Source of the DNA: Halomonas heilongjiangensis
GTDB taxonomy: Bacteria; Pseudomonadota; Gammaproteobacteria; Pseudomonadales; Halomonadaceae
Direction of reading: 5' to 3'
NCBI RefSeq assembly: GCF_002879645.1
Contig: NZ_PNRE01000036.1
Location: forward strand, 59,302-123,301
Length of the DNA: 64,000 nt
In this document: positions 1-7,867 of the stretch, piece after piece
Position numbering within the stretch: the stretch's first letter is position 1
How the letters are laid out: each line of letters begins with the position of its first letter
Program-made: the position numbers and the translations under genes
Notes under the pieces: generated by a model
The model's input: only the letters and a program-made list of their open reading frames with translations
What the model was told of the DNA's origin: nothing
Database searches by the model: none

Positions 1-76
1 GGAATTGGTAGACGCGCTAGCTTCAGGTGCTAGTGTCCTTTCGGACGTGGAGGTTCAAGTCCTCTCCTGGGCACCA
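1..76 (+). tRNA. tRNA-Leu(CAG), 5' end cut by window edge
   Basis: The visible part begins in the D-arm and runs through the anticodon stem CTAGC/GCTAG with loop TTCAGGT (anticodon CAG), a long class II variable arm, the TTCAAGT T-loop and an encoded CCA. It is nearly identical to the complete copy that follows. The variable arm differs (GTCC/GGAC here, ATCC/GGAT in the next copy) in a way that keeps pairing. Confidence 0.95.
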
Positions 77-136
77 TCACCCGATGCGCCGACAGGCGTG
101 CAGTGATGGCCGCGAACACGACGTGATGCATGATGC

Positions 137-223
137 GCCCAGGTGGCGGAATTGGTAGACGCGCTAGCTTCAGGTGCTAGTATCCTTACGGATGTGGAGG
201 TTCAAGTCCTCTCCTGGGCACCA
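137..223 (+). tRNA. tRNA-Leu(CAG)
   Basis: Complete 87-nt class II tRNA. The acceptor stem is GCCCAGG paired with CCTGGGC, discriminator A, encoded CCA. The anticodon loop TTCAGGT gives anticodon CAG, which reads the CTG codon that dominates leucine usage in this GC-rich genome. It is the second of a tandem pair, probably cotranscribed and closed by the terminator downstream. Confidence 0.97.
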
Positions 224-296
224 CTTCTTCAGTGCCCGCGTCGTGCAGAGCAGCGAAGTCGCATCCCCGGCGGATGCCATGAGATGCAACGAAGAG

Positions 297-322
297 AACC
301 GCGACCCGATCGCGGTTTTTTT
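297..322 (+). terminator. Rho-independent terminator of the tRNA-Leu pair
   Basis: A perfect 7-bp stem (AACCGCG/CGCGGTT) with a 7-nt loop is followed by an uninterrupted run of T. It lies about 75 nt after the second tRNA-Leu on the same strand. Confidence 0.9.
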
Positions 323-355
323 GTGCCCGCTCCCCGGGCGCTTGCCGGAAGATTC

Positions 356-1225
356 TCACTGGAACCTGCCCGGTAGCCTCGCCACCTCGTCGAGCCCCCA
401 TCCCTCGGTCACCACCTCGCCTTCCAGTGCGGCGGCGGCCCCTTCGGGCAACCGGGGAAAGAAGTTCAGGCCGGTGCGCGCCTCCACCTCGTCGATACTC
501 ACCAGATAGTCGTCCAGCGACTCATTGCCGCCCACCTCCTGGGGCATGATGAAGGCCAGCGCCCTGGGCGACTCGGCCGGCACCACGATGATCTTGTAGA
601 AGGCCTCGGGAATCTCCACCAGCCCCACCCGATTGAAGACGTTGTCGAGAAAACGCTCGGGGAACACCGGCCCGGCGATCACCTGGACCACCCCGAAACG
701 CGGCACGAAGTGGTCGATCACCACCTCCTCGAGGCGTTGCCACAGGCGACGGTTGAGGTCCGGGCGCTGGGGCGACATGTTGCTCATGTAGAAGGTGTCA
801 CGCTGCGCCTCGCGGCCATGCACCACGGCGATGGCATAGTTTGGTGCCAGGTGGCCTCGATCGTAGCCGCTGCCGAAATAGCTGTCGGTGGCGATGGGCC
901 AGAGGGTGCGCCAGTCGCGCCGGAAGTCGGGACGCGATCCGGCTCGGGGCTCCTCCACCGCATGCAGCAGATAGCTGACCCACAGCGGGTTGACCCGCAC
1001 GTCGGACCAGCCGACCAGGAAGCCCTCGTTGCGCAGCACGCGATGCAGGGTCAATGGCGAGGGAGTCTCCCAACTCGGCACCCCCATCCAACTGAGCCGG
1101 TCGCGGTAGTCACGCTCCTGGGTATACCAGAGGCCGCTGCCGACCACCACGAACAGCAGGGTAATGCCAAAGCGACGCACCTGCCGGCGCCAGCGGGAAC
1201 GAACGGGAATTCGGCGGCGAGTCAT
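356..1225 (-). CDS. DNA/RNA non-specific endonuclease, membrane-anchored
   Basis: 289-aa protein of the NUC1/EndA-type (beta-beta-alpha metal) nuclease family. The catalytic DRGHLAPN motif is present, followed by the family's YMSNMSPQ segment and the metal-binding asparagine region. The N-terminus is basic and carries one hydrophobic segment (about residues 15-32), so the catalytic domain should be tethered on the periplasmic side or secreted. The start at 1225 places this basic-hydrophobic leader first; an open frame continues upstream to 1516 but overlaps the next gene and has no family resemblance. Substrate in vivo is unknown: nutrient DNA scavenging or defence are both possible. It sits alone, in the same orientation as the AsnC-domain gene. 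Confidence 0.85.
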   Translation of the reverse strand: MTRRRIPVRSRWRRQVRRFGITLLFVVVGSGLWYTQERDYRDRLSWMGVPSWETPSPLTLHRVLRNEGFLVGWSDVRVNPLWVSYLLHAVEEPRAGSRPDFRRDWRTLWPIATDSYFGSGYDRGHLAPNYAIAVVHGREAQRDTFYMSNMSPQRPDLNRRLWQRLEEVVIDHFVPRFGVVQVIAGPVFPERFLDNVFNRVGLVEIPEAFYKIIVVPAESPRALAFIMPQEVGGNESLDDYLVSIDEVEARTGLNFFPRLPEGAAAALEGEVVTEGWGLDEVARLPGRFQ

Positions 1226-1310
1226 CCTTGAGCGTGTCACATCCAGTCGGTGAGCGTCGGGCGGGCGCCCCGACATCACGCCGGGGGGCGGGAGCGCGTA
1301 ACAGCGGTGA

Positions 1311-1586
1311 CTACCAGCCCAGCGAGAACATGGTCTCCAGGTCGTGGCGCGAATGTACCTGCATGGCATTGAGGGTCTCGGTGTCGCGGATCCCCTCGAC
1401 GGCATTGAGGCGCTCGGTGACCAGTTCGGCGAGGCTCTCGAAATCACGGGTGCGGGCGATCGCCACCAGGTCGTAGCGGCCACAGGTGGAATAGACCTCG
1501 CTGATCCCCTCGACATCGGCCAGCCGCTCGGCCACCGACTTGACCTGCCCCTTCTCGGTGTTGATCAGAATCACGGCATTCTGCAT
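1311..1586 (-). CDS. Stand-alone Lrp/AsnC ligand-binding (RAM) domain protein
   Basis: 91-aa protein that consists only of the C-terminal ligand-binding domain of Lrp/AsnC regulators. It starts MQNAVILINTEKG and shows the alternating beta-alpha-beta-beta-alpha-beta pattern, with the glycine-rich turn around GISEVYSTCGRYD. There is no helix-turn-helix, and none is encoded upstream. Such short proteins are common in proteobacteria and archaea and form oligomers that bind amino acids; they may modulate full-length Lrp-type regulators by mixing subunits. The target here cannot be told from context. Confidence 0.85.
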   Translation of the reverse strand: MQNAVILINTEKGQVKSVAERLADVEGISEVYSTCGRYDLVAIARTRDFESLAELVTERLNAVEGIRDTETLNAMQVHSRHDLETMFSLGW

Positions 1587-1686
1587 CGGGCACTCCCCTG
1601 CTCAAGAATGGCTTTCCCGCCGACCGGGACGCCGCCGGAACTGGCGCGAGTATAGCAGGGCGGCACAGCGGGCAGCACCCACCCGC

Positions 1687-2148
1687 TCATGCCACCCCCT
1701 CCAGGGTCAGCAACCGGCGCTTGAGGGCCGGCCCGCCGCTATAGCCACCGAGCCCGTCGGCGGCCACCACCCGGTGACAGGGAATCAGCAGTGGCAGCGG
1801 GTTGGCGCCACTGGCCGCCCCGATGGCGCGCGCCGCCCCCTCGCGACCGAGTCGCCGGGCCAGGTCGCCGTAAGTGCGGGTCTCGCCATAGGGAATGCGC
1901 AGCAGCGCCGCCCAGACCTGGCGCTGGAACTCACTGCCGCCCGGCGCCAGGGTCAGGCTGAAGTGACGACGCCGGCCTGCCAGATAGGCCAGCACCTGCT
2001 CCCGGGCATCAAAGAGAGCGGCATCGTCGCAATCTGCCTCCGCCGGATCGGGGGCCTCCTCGGCGGCCAGCACCAGTCGATGCAGGCCGTCGTCATCACC
2101 GCACAGCAGGATCTCGCCGAGCGGGGAGTCAAAGCGGGTATAGATCAT
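1687..2148 (-). CDS. ogt: Methylated-DNA--protein-cysteine S-methyltransferase
   Basis: 153-aa suicide DNA-repair protein that transfers the alkyl group of O6-alkylguanine or O4-alkylthymine to its own cysteine. The active-site motif IPCHRVV is present, followed by the GGYSGG glycine-rich segment, and FQRQVWAALLRIPYGET precedes it as the DNA-binding helix-turn-helix. The start at 2148 (MIYTRFDSPLGE) matches the family N-terminus and has a strong GGAGGAG site 5 nt upstream. Length fits Ogt/MGMT rather than the two-domain Ada. Confidence 0.93.
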   Translation of the reverse strand: MIYTRFDSPLGEILLCGDDDGLHRLVLAAEEAPDPAEADCDDAALFDAREQVLAYLAGRRRHFSLTLAPGGSEFQRQVWAALLRIPYGETRTYGDLARRLGREGAARAIGAASGANPLPLLIPCHRVVAADGLGGYSGGPALKRRLLTLEGVA

Positions 2149-2382
2149 GGCGGCTCCTCCGAATGGACAGTGGCGCGACCGAATGCCGCACTGGCCTGGC
2201 TCGGTTCGCGTCGCGTCTGGCACTCCACTACCATAGAACAGTCGAACTCCGGCGTGCAGTTTCTGTCGGAGGTAGGGGTAACCAATGCCCCGTAACAGAG
2301 GTGGCCAACCACCCGCAAGGACATGGGCAGTGCCAAGCTGCCCGATCGTGACGACCCTCTACCGTGATGACAAGGAGATACC

Positions 2383-2697
2383 ATGGCCAAGCATAGCCGC
2401 CGGGATTTCATGCGCCACAGCCTGCTGGGTATAGCTGCCCTGCCGCTGGGTGCCGGAATCCTGTCCAGATCCGCCTTCGCCCAGGACCTGCCGCGCCTCG
2501 ACCCCGCCTCCGATCAGGCCCAGGCCCTGAACTACGTAGAGGACGCCAGCGAGGCCAGCGACCACCCGGCCTACGAGGAGGGCGAGACCTGCGACAACTG
2601 CATGTTCTGGCAGGCCGACAACGAGGGCTGCCAACTGTTCCCGCAGAACAGCGTCGAACCCGGCGGATGGTGCCAATCCTGGACCGCCCAGGGCTGA
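2383..2697 (+). CDS. High-potential iron-sulfur protein (HiPIP)
   Basis: 104-aa periplasmic electron carrier with a [4Fe-4S] cluster working between the +2 and +3 states. The first ~34 residues are a Tat signal (RRDFMRH followed by a hydrophobic stretch and cleavage near AFA-QD), as expected for a protein exported with its cluster already inserted. Four cysteines are spaced as in HiPIPs: CDNC, then one in GCQLF, then one in GWCQSW. The acidic mature protein fits a halophile. It may donate electrons to a terminal oxidase such as the cbb3 enzyme encoded 10 kb downstream, but that is inference. AAGGAG lies 7 nt before the start. Confidence 0.93.
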   Translation: MAKHSRRDFMRHSLLGIAALPLGAGILSRSAFAQDLPRLDPASDQAQALNYVEDASEASDHPAYEEGETCDNCMFWQADNEGCQLFPQNSVEPGGWCQSWTAQG

Positions 2698-2727
2698 GCC
2701 ACCGCAGGGCGCCGCCCTGCCTGCCGA

Positions 2728-2760
2728 GACGAGACCCGCGCCAGGAGCGCGGGTCTCGTC
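2728..2760. terminator. Convergent hairpin between HiPIP gene and spoVR
   Basis: A perfect 13-bp stem (GACGAGACCCGCG and its complement) with a 7-nt loop lies between two convergent genes. The T-run is weak on both strands, so it may be an inefficient terminator or only protect the 3' ends. Confidence 0.6.
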
Positions 2761-2787
2761 GTTCCCGACGCCGGATTCTGGCGGCGT

Positions 2788-4347
2788 CTACTCCTGACGT
2801 GCCTCGTCGGGCAAGGGCCACTGGTAGCGACGGACCACTTCTTCGCCCTCCACCGACTCCAGCTTCACCGGAAAGCCCCACAGTTGGTGCAGGTGGCGGA
2901 TCACCGGATAGACGCTGCGGGCCAGCGGCCGACGGCTGTCCTGGACATGGCGCAGGGTCAGCGAGCGGTCGCCGCGGATATCCGCCGAGTAGACCTGGAT
3001 GTTGGGCTCGCGCACCGACAGCGCGTACTGGGTGGCCAGGGAGTCGCGAATCCGTCGATAGCCCCGCTCGTCATGGATCGCCGCCACCTCCAGCATCTCC
3101 TCCTGATCGTCGTCCACCACCATGAACAGCTTGAGGTCGCGGATCACCTTGGGCGACAGGAACTGCTGGATGAAGGACTCGTCCTTGAAGTTGCGCATGG
3201 CGAAATCCAGGGTCGCGCGCCAGTCACTGCCCGCCGCGTCGGGGAACCACTCGCGATCCTCGGCGGTAGGGGCCTCGCAGAGCCGCTTGAGGTCGGAGAA
3301 GATGGCGAAGCCCAGCGCGTAGGGATTGATGCCGCCATAGTAGGGGCTGTCGAAGGCGGGCTGACTGACCACCGCGGTATGGGACTGCAGGAATTCCAGG
3401 ATCAGCCCCTCATCCACCAGGCCCTCTTCATAGAGCCGATTCATCAGGGTGTAGTGCCAGAAGGTCGCCCAGCCCTCGTTCATCACCTGGGTCTGGCGCT
3501 GGGGATAGAAGTACTGGGCCAGCTTGCGCACGATGCGCACCACCTCCCGCTGCCACGGCGCCAACAACGGGGCATTCTTCTCGATGAAGTAGAGCAGGTT
3601 CTCCTGGGGCTCGGCAGGATAACGCCCCCCCTCGTGCAGTCCCAGGGGGTCATCCTCCTCATCGGCACCGCCGGCCAACGCCTCGGGCATCTCCCGTCCG
3701 GGAATGGTCCGCCACAGGGTATTGACCTGGGCCTGCAGGTACTCCTCGCGCTCCTTCTGTCGCTGCGCCTCCTCGGCGGCGGAGATCGGTGAAGGACGCT
3801 TGTAGCGATCGACCCCGTAGTTCTGCAGCGCATGGCAGGCGTCGAGCAACTGCTCGACCGCCGTCACCCCGTGGCGCTCCTCGCACTCGGCGATGTATTT
3901 CCGGGCGAACACCAGGTAGTCGATGATCGAGGAGGCGTCGGTCCAGGTGCGAAACAGGTAGTTGCCCTTGAAGAAGGAGTTGTGGCCGTAGCAGGCGTGG
4001 GCCATCACCAGCACCTGCATCATCAGGGTGTTCTCCTCCATCAGGTAGGCGATGCAGGGGTCGGAATTGATCACCAGTTCGTAGGCCAGCCCCATCTGGC
4101 CACGCCGGTAGGCCTGCTCAACCGCCAGGAACTGCTTGCCGAACGACCAGTGGTGATAGCCCACCGGCATGCCCACGCTGGCATAGGCATCCATCATCTG
4201 CTCGGTGGTGATGATCTCGATCTGGTTGGGATAGGTGTCGAGCCGGTACTCGTCGGCCAGTCGCGCGATCTCGTGCTCGAAGTCGGTCAGGATCTCGAAG
4301 CTCCAGTCGGAGCCGGTGGCGATCGGCTTGCGTCGGGTCAGGGTCAT
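2788..4347 (-). CDS. spoVR: SpoVR family protein
   Basis: 519-aa cytoplasmic protein of the SpoVR/YcgB family. In Bacillus SpoVR affects the spore cortex; in non-sporulating proteobacteria the homologue is induced in stationary phase and nitrogen stress, and its biochemical activity is not established. The sequence shows the characteristic histidine-rich N-terminal half (HHWSFGKQF, HACYGHNSFFKGNYLF) and the NEGWATFWHYTLMN segment, which together look like a metal-binding zincin-like core. Length matches the family. It is the last gene of the prkA-yeaH-spoVR cluster (18-nt gap to yeaH), a gene order widely conserved in gammaproteobacteria, so a joint role with the PrkA kinase is likely. Confidence 0.95.
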   Translation of the reverse strand: MTLTRRKPIATGSDWSFEILTDFEHEIARLADEYRLDTYPNQIEIITTEQMMDAYASVGMPVGYHHWSFGKQFLAVEQAYRRGQMGLAYELVINSDPCIAYLMEENTLMMQVLVMAHACYGHNSFFKGNYLFRTWTDASSIIDYLVFARKYIAECEERHGVTAVEQLLDACHALQNYGVDRYKRPSPISAAEEAQRQKEREEYLQAQVNTLWRTIPGREMPEALAGGADEEDDPLGLHEGGRYPAEPQENLLYFIEKNAPLLAPWQREVVRIVRKLAQYFYPQRQTQVMNEGWATFWHYTLMNRLYEEGLVDEGLILEFLQSHTAVVSQPAFDSPYYGGINPYALGFAIFSDLKRLCEAPTAEDREWFPDAAGSDWRATLDFAMRNFKDESFIQQFLSPKVIRDLKLFMVVDDDQEEMLEVAAIHDERGYRRIRDSLATQYALSVREPNIQVYSADIRGDRSLTLRHVQDSRRPLARSVYPVIRHLHQLWGFPVKLESVEGEEVVRRYQWPLPDEARQE

Positions 4348-4365
4348 GGTGCCTCCTTGGCCGTC

Positions 4366-5649
4366 TCACTGAACGACACGGCGCCGAAACAGCTCACGGA
4401 ACACCGGGTAGATGTCGCCGGCCTCGACGATCTGCCGCATGGCGAAACGCTCGGGGAACTCGTCGGCCACGCTCTCGTACTCCTCCCATAGCGCCTGATG
4501 GGCGTGGGGAGTGATCTCCACATAAGTGAAGTACTGCAGCCGCGGCATCAGGGTCTTCATCAGCAGGTCACGGCAGGTGACCGAATCGTCGTCCCAGTTG
4601 TCACCGTCCGAGGCCTGGGCCACGTAGAGGTTCCACTGCCCGGGGGGGTAGCGCTTGGCGATGATCTCGTCGACCAGGGTCAGGGCACTGGAGACGATGG
4701 TGCCGCCGGTCTCCCGCGAATAGAAGAACTCCTCCTCGTCGACCTCCTTGGCGGCGGTATGGTGGCGCACGAAGACCAGCTCGACCTTCTCGTAGTTGCG
4801 CTCGAGAAACAGGTAGAGCAGCAGGAAGAAACGCTTGGCGATGTCCTTGTGGGCCTGAGTCATGGAACCCGAGACGTCCATCACGCAGAACATCACCGCC
4901 TTGGTCGAGGGCTGCGGCTGATTGATCAGGTTGTTGTAGCGCAGGTCGTAGGTATCGATGAAGGGCACCGATTCCAGGCGCTTCTCGAGGCGCTCGATCT
5001 CGGTCTTGAGTTCATTGATCCGCGCCGGGTTGCGCAGCACCGGATCCTTGGACTCCTCCTCTTCCAGCGCCTCCCGGGCTTCACGCAGGGCACGCCGAAT
5101 GGGCGCCCGCATGGCGATGCGCCGGGCATGCGCCTCGCGCATGGAGCGCACGATATTGATCCTCGCAGGAACGCCATCGCGTGACACGCCCGCCCGCACC
5201 GGCCGCACCTCGTCGAGATCCACCAGGGACTTGCGCTCCAGATGCGGTAGCTCGAGGCCGTCGAAGACGAAGTCGAGGAACTCCTCGCGCGAGAGGGTAA
5301 AGGCGAACTCGTCCATGCCCTCGCCCTGGTTCGAGGCGCCCCCTTCTCCGGCGCCGCCGCCACCACCGCCCCCGCCGGGACGGCGCAGCCGGTCACCCTC
5401 GACGAACTCCTTGTTCCCGGGCGTGACGATGGCGCGCTTGCCCCCCGGGCCGTGCTGGAACACCGGCTCGGAGATGTCCCGGCTGGGGATCGATACCTTC
5501 TCGCCACGCTCCATGTCGGTGATCGAGCGACGATTCACCGCCTCCTCCACGGAGCGCTTGATATGGGTACGATAGCGATCGAGGAAGCGCTGTCGGTTGA
5601 CCGCGCTCTTGTGCTTGGCATTGGCACGGCGATCGATGAAATAGGTCAT
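4366..5649 (-). CDS. yeaH: YeaH/YhbH family (DUF444) protein
   Basis: 427-aa protein with a C-terminal von Willebrand A-like fold. A MIDAS-type motif DVSGSM is visible in the segment [17 protein letters not shown] near residue 240, and a glycine-rich linker lies around residues 90-105. The family is always found beside prkA and its biochemical function is unknown; in E. coli yeaGH is expressed in stationary phase and under nitrogen starvation. Here it lies between prkA (30-nt gap) and spoVR (18-nt gap) on one strand, consistent with a single operon. Confidence 0.93.
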   Translation of the reverse strand: MTYFIDRRANAKHKSAVNRQRFLDRYRTHIKRSVEEAVNRRSITDMERGEKVSIPSRDISEPVFQHGPGGKRAIVTPGNKEFVEGDRLRRPGGGGGGGGAGEGGASNQGEGMDEFAFTLSREEFLDFVFDGLELPHLERKSLVDLDEVRPVRAGVSRDGVPARINIVRSMREAHARRIAMRAPIRRALREAREALEEEESKDPVLRNPARINELKTEIERLEKRLESVPFIDTYDLRYNNLINQPQPSTKAVMFCVMDVSGSMTQAHKDIAKRFFLLLYLFLERNYEKVELVFVRHHTAAKEVDEEEFFYSRETGGTIVSSALTLVDEIIAKRYPPGQWNLYVAQASDGDNWDDDSVTCRDLLMKTLMPRLQYFTYVEITPHAHQALWEEYESVADEFPERFAMRQIVEAGDIYPVFRELFRRRVVQ

Positions 5650-5679
5650 GTGACCTCCCGGCTTGTGGCCGTCACCTCG

Positions 5680-7602
5680 TCATTGCGACTTGCGCACCCG
5701 CAGGTACCACTCGGAGAGCAGGCGCACCTGCTTCTCGGTGTAACCGCGGTCGACCATCCGCGCCACGAAATCCTCGTGCTTCTTCTGATCCGCGGTCGAG
5801 GCCTTGGCGTTGAAGGAGATCACCGGCAGCAGTTCCTCGGTATTGGCGAACATCTTCTGCTCGATCACCCCCTTGAGCTTCTCGTAGGACTGCCAGCTGG
5901 GATTCATGCCATTGTTCTGGGCGCGCGCCCGCAGCACGAAGTTCACCACCTCGTGGCGGAAGTCCTTGGGATTGGAGATGCCGGCCGGCTTTTCGATCTT
6001 CTCCAACTCCTCGTTGAGGGACTGGCGGTTGAGGAACTCACCGGTCTCGGGATCGCGGTACTCCTGATCCTGGATCCAGAAGTCGGCATAGGTGACGTAG
6101 CGATCGAAGATGTTCTGGCCGTACTCGGAGTAGGACTCCAGGTAGGCGGTCTGGATCTCCTTGCCGATGAAATCCACATAGCGCGGCGCCAGGAACTCCT
6201 TGATGAAGCGCAGGTAGCGCTCGAAGGTCTCCTTGGGCAGTTGCTCCTGTTCCAGGCGCTGCTCGAGCACGTAGAGCAGGTGCACCGGATTGGCGGCGAT
6301 CTCGTGGTTGTCGAAGTTGAACACCTTGGAGAGGATCTTGAAGGCGAAGCGCGTCGACAGGCCGTCCATGCCCTCATCGACCCCGGCGGCGTCGCGGTAC
6401 TCCTGGATCGACTTGGCCTTGGGATCGGTGTCCTTGAGGTTCTCGCCGTCGTAGACGCGCATCTTGGAGTAGATGCTGGAGTTCTCCGGCTCCTTGAGCC
6501 GCGACAGCACCGAGAACTGCGCCAGCATGCGCAGCGTGTCCGGCGCGCAGGGCGCCTCGGCCAGCGAGGAGTGCTCGAGGAGCTTCCTGTAGATGTTGAT
6601 CTCCTCGGTGACCCGCAGGCAGTAAGGCACCTTGACGATATAGACCCGGTCGAGGAAGGCCTCGTTGTTGCGGTTGTTGCGGAAGGCCTGCCACTCGCTC
6701 TCGTTGGAGTGGGCCAGCACGATACCCTCGAAGGGGATCGCCCCCATGCCCTCGGTGGGGTTGTAGTTGCCCTCCTGGGTGGCGGTAAGCAGCGGATGCA
6801 GCACCTTGATCGGCGCCTTGAACATCTCGATGAACTCCATCAGCCCCTGGTTGGCCTTGCACAAGCCGCCGGAGAAGCTGTAGGCATCGGGGTCGTCCTG
6901 GGAATGGAGCTCGAGCTGACGGATGTCCACCTTGCCGACCAGCGAGGAGATGTCCTGGTTGTTCTCGTCACCCGGCTCGGTCTTGGAGATGGCGATCTGG
7001 TTGAGGCGCGAGGGGTAGAGGCGTGCCACCCGGAACTGGGAGATGTCACCGCCGTACTCCTTGAGGCGCTTGGCCGCCCAGGGCGACATCACGCTCTTGA
7101 GGTAGCGCGGCGGGATGCCATACTCCTTCTCGAGCAGCTCACCGTCCTCCTCCGGCGAGAACAGTCCCAGCGGCGATTCATAGACCGGCGAGCCCTTGAT
7201 GGCATAGAAGGGCACCTTCTCCATCAGCAGCTTGAGCCTCTCGGCCAGCGACGACTTGCCGCCCCCCACCGGCCCCAGCAGGTAAAGGATCTGCTTGCGC
7301 TCCTCCAGCCCCTGGGCGGCGTGGCGGAAGTAGGCCACGATCTGCTCGATGGCCTCTTCCATGCCGTAGAACTCGGAAAACGCCGGATAGCGCCGGATCA
7401 CCTTGTTGGAGAAGATCCTCGAGAGCCGCGAGTCCTTGGCGGTGTCGATCACCTCTGGCTCGCCGATGGCCTCCAGTATCCGTTCCGCCGCACTGGCATA
7501 GGCCACGGGCTCCTGGCGACAGAGCTCCAGATACTCCTGCAGGGACATCTCTTCCTGCTGGACACGAGCGAAGCGATTCTGCACATGATCGAAGATACTC
7601 AT
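5680..7602 (-). CDS. prkA: PrkA family serine protein kinase (YeaG)
   Basis: 640-aa protein close in length to E. coli YeaG (644 aa). The N-terminal AAA+ module has a Walker A loop GPVGGGKSS near residue 110; the C-terminal third corresponds to the PrkA domain. Members have been reported as Ser/Thr kinases and, in Bacillus, as an AAA+ ATP-dependent protease; which activity applies here cannot be judged from sequence. It is the first gene of the prkA-yeaH-spoVR operon. AGGAGG is placed 6 nt before the start. The 265-nt upstream region is where the operon promoter should lie. Confidence 0.95.
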   Translation of the reverse strand: MSIFDHVQNRFARVQQEEMSLQEYLELCRQEPVAYASAAERILEAIGEPEVIDTAKDSRLSRIFSNKVIRRYPAFSEFYGMEEAIEQIVAYFRHAAQGLEERKQILYLLGPVGGGKSSLAERLKLLMEKVPFYAIKGSPVYESPLGLFSPEEDGELLEKEYGIPPRYLKSVMSPWAAKRLKEYGGDISQFRVARLYPSRLNQIAISKTEPGDENNQDISSLVGKVDIRQLELHSQDDPDAYSFSGGLCKANQGLMEFIEMFKAPIKVLHPLLTATQEGNYNPTEGMGAIPFEGIVLAHSNESEWQAFRNNRNNEAFLDRVYIVKVPYCLRVTEEINIYRKLLEHSSLAEAPCAPDTLRMLAQFSVLSRLKEPENSSIYSKMRVYDGENLKDTDPKAKSIQEYRDAAGVDEGMDGLSTRFAFKILSKVFNFDNHEIAANPVHLLYVLEQRLEQEQLPKETFERYLRFIKEFLAPRYVDFIGKEIQTAYLESYSEYGQNIFDRYVTYADFWIQDQEYRDPETGEFLNRQSLNEELEKIEKPAGISNPKDFRHEVVNFVLRARAQNNGMNPSWQSYEKLKGVIEQKMFANTEELLPVISFNAKASTADQKKHEDFVARMVDRGYTEKQVRLLSEWYLRVRKSQ

Positions 7603-7867
7603 CGATGCCTCCTGTATGCCCGGTTCCCCGGCCGCTCGATTTGCAGAGCCTGCCGGAGTGGGTATCCATCAGCGTAGACAGCATCAGCGGATAACGGTTT
7701 ACCGATCAAGTCAACGCACGGAGCCCTATCCCCTATGAACCCGGCAGAAGTGCCCGGTTCGCGAAAGAAATGTGCAGTTTTAAACGTTGAGAGAACGCTA
7801 CCCGCCGGCAGGCCTCGGCGGGCAGTGCAGAGGATAGGCGATCAGGCCCGAGGTGACCCGACGATGG
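7603..7867. other. Intergenic region upstream of prkA and downstream of fadH
   Basis: No gene is visible. Two hairpins occur: 7737-7760 (GAACC and GGCA arms with one C:C mismatch, loop GAAG) and 7801-7822 (CCCGCCG/CGGCGGG). Either could end fadH transcription, though neither has a clear T-run on the minus strand. A weak minus-strand TTGACT at 7709-7714 with TATCCG 15 bp on is the best sigma70-like candidate for prkA. I did not find a sigma54 -24/-12 site with correct spacing, although the E. coli yeaGH operon has been reported as sigma54-dependent. Confidence 0.4.

Noticed and set aside
356-1516. Extended 386-codon version of the endonuclease
   Set aside because: The first 97 codons are antisense to the AsnC-domain gene and lack a signal or domain; the basic-hydrophobic leader begins at 1225.
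5452-7677. Plus-strand open frame opposite prkA and yeaH
   Set aside because: Antisense to conserved genes of the standard prkA operon; no domain.
7621-7740. Sigma54 promoter for prkA
   Set aside because: A GGCAGGCTCTGC stretch looks similar, but the GG-to-GC distance is 8 bp rather than 10.
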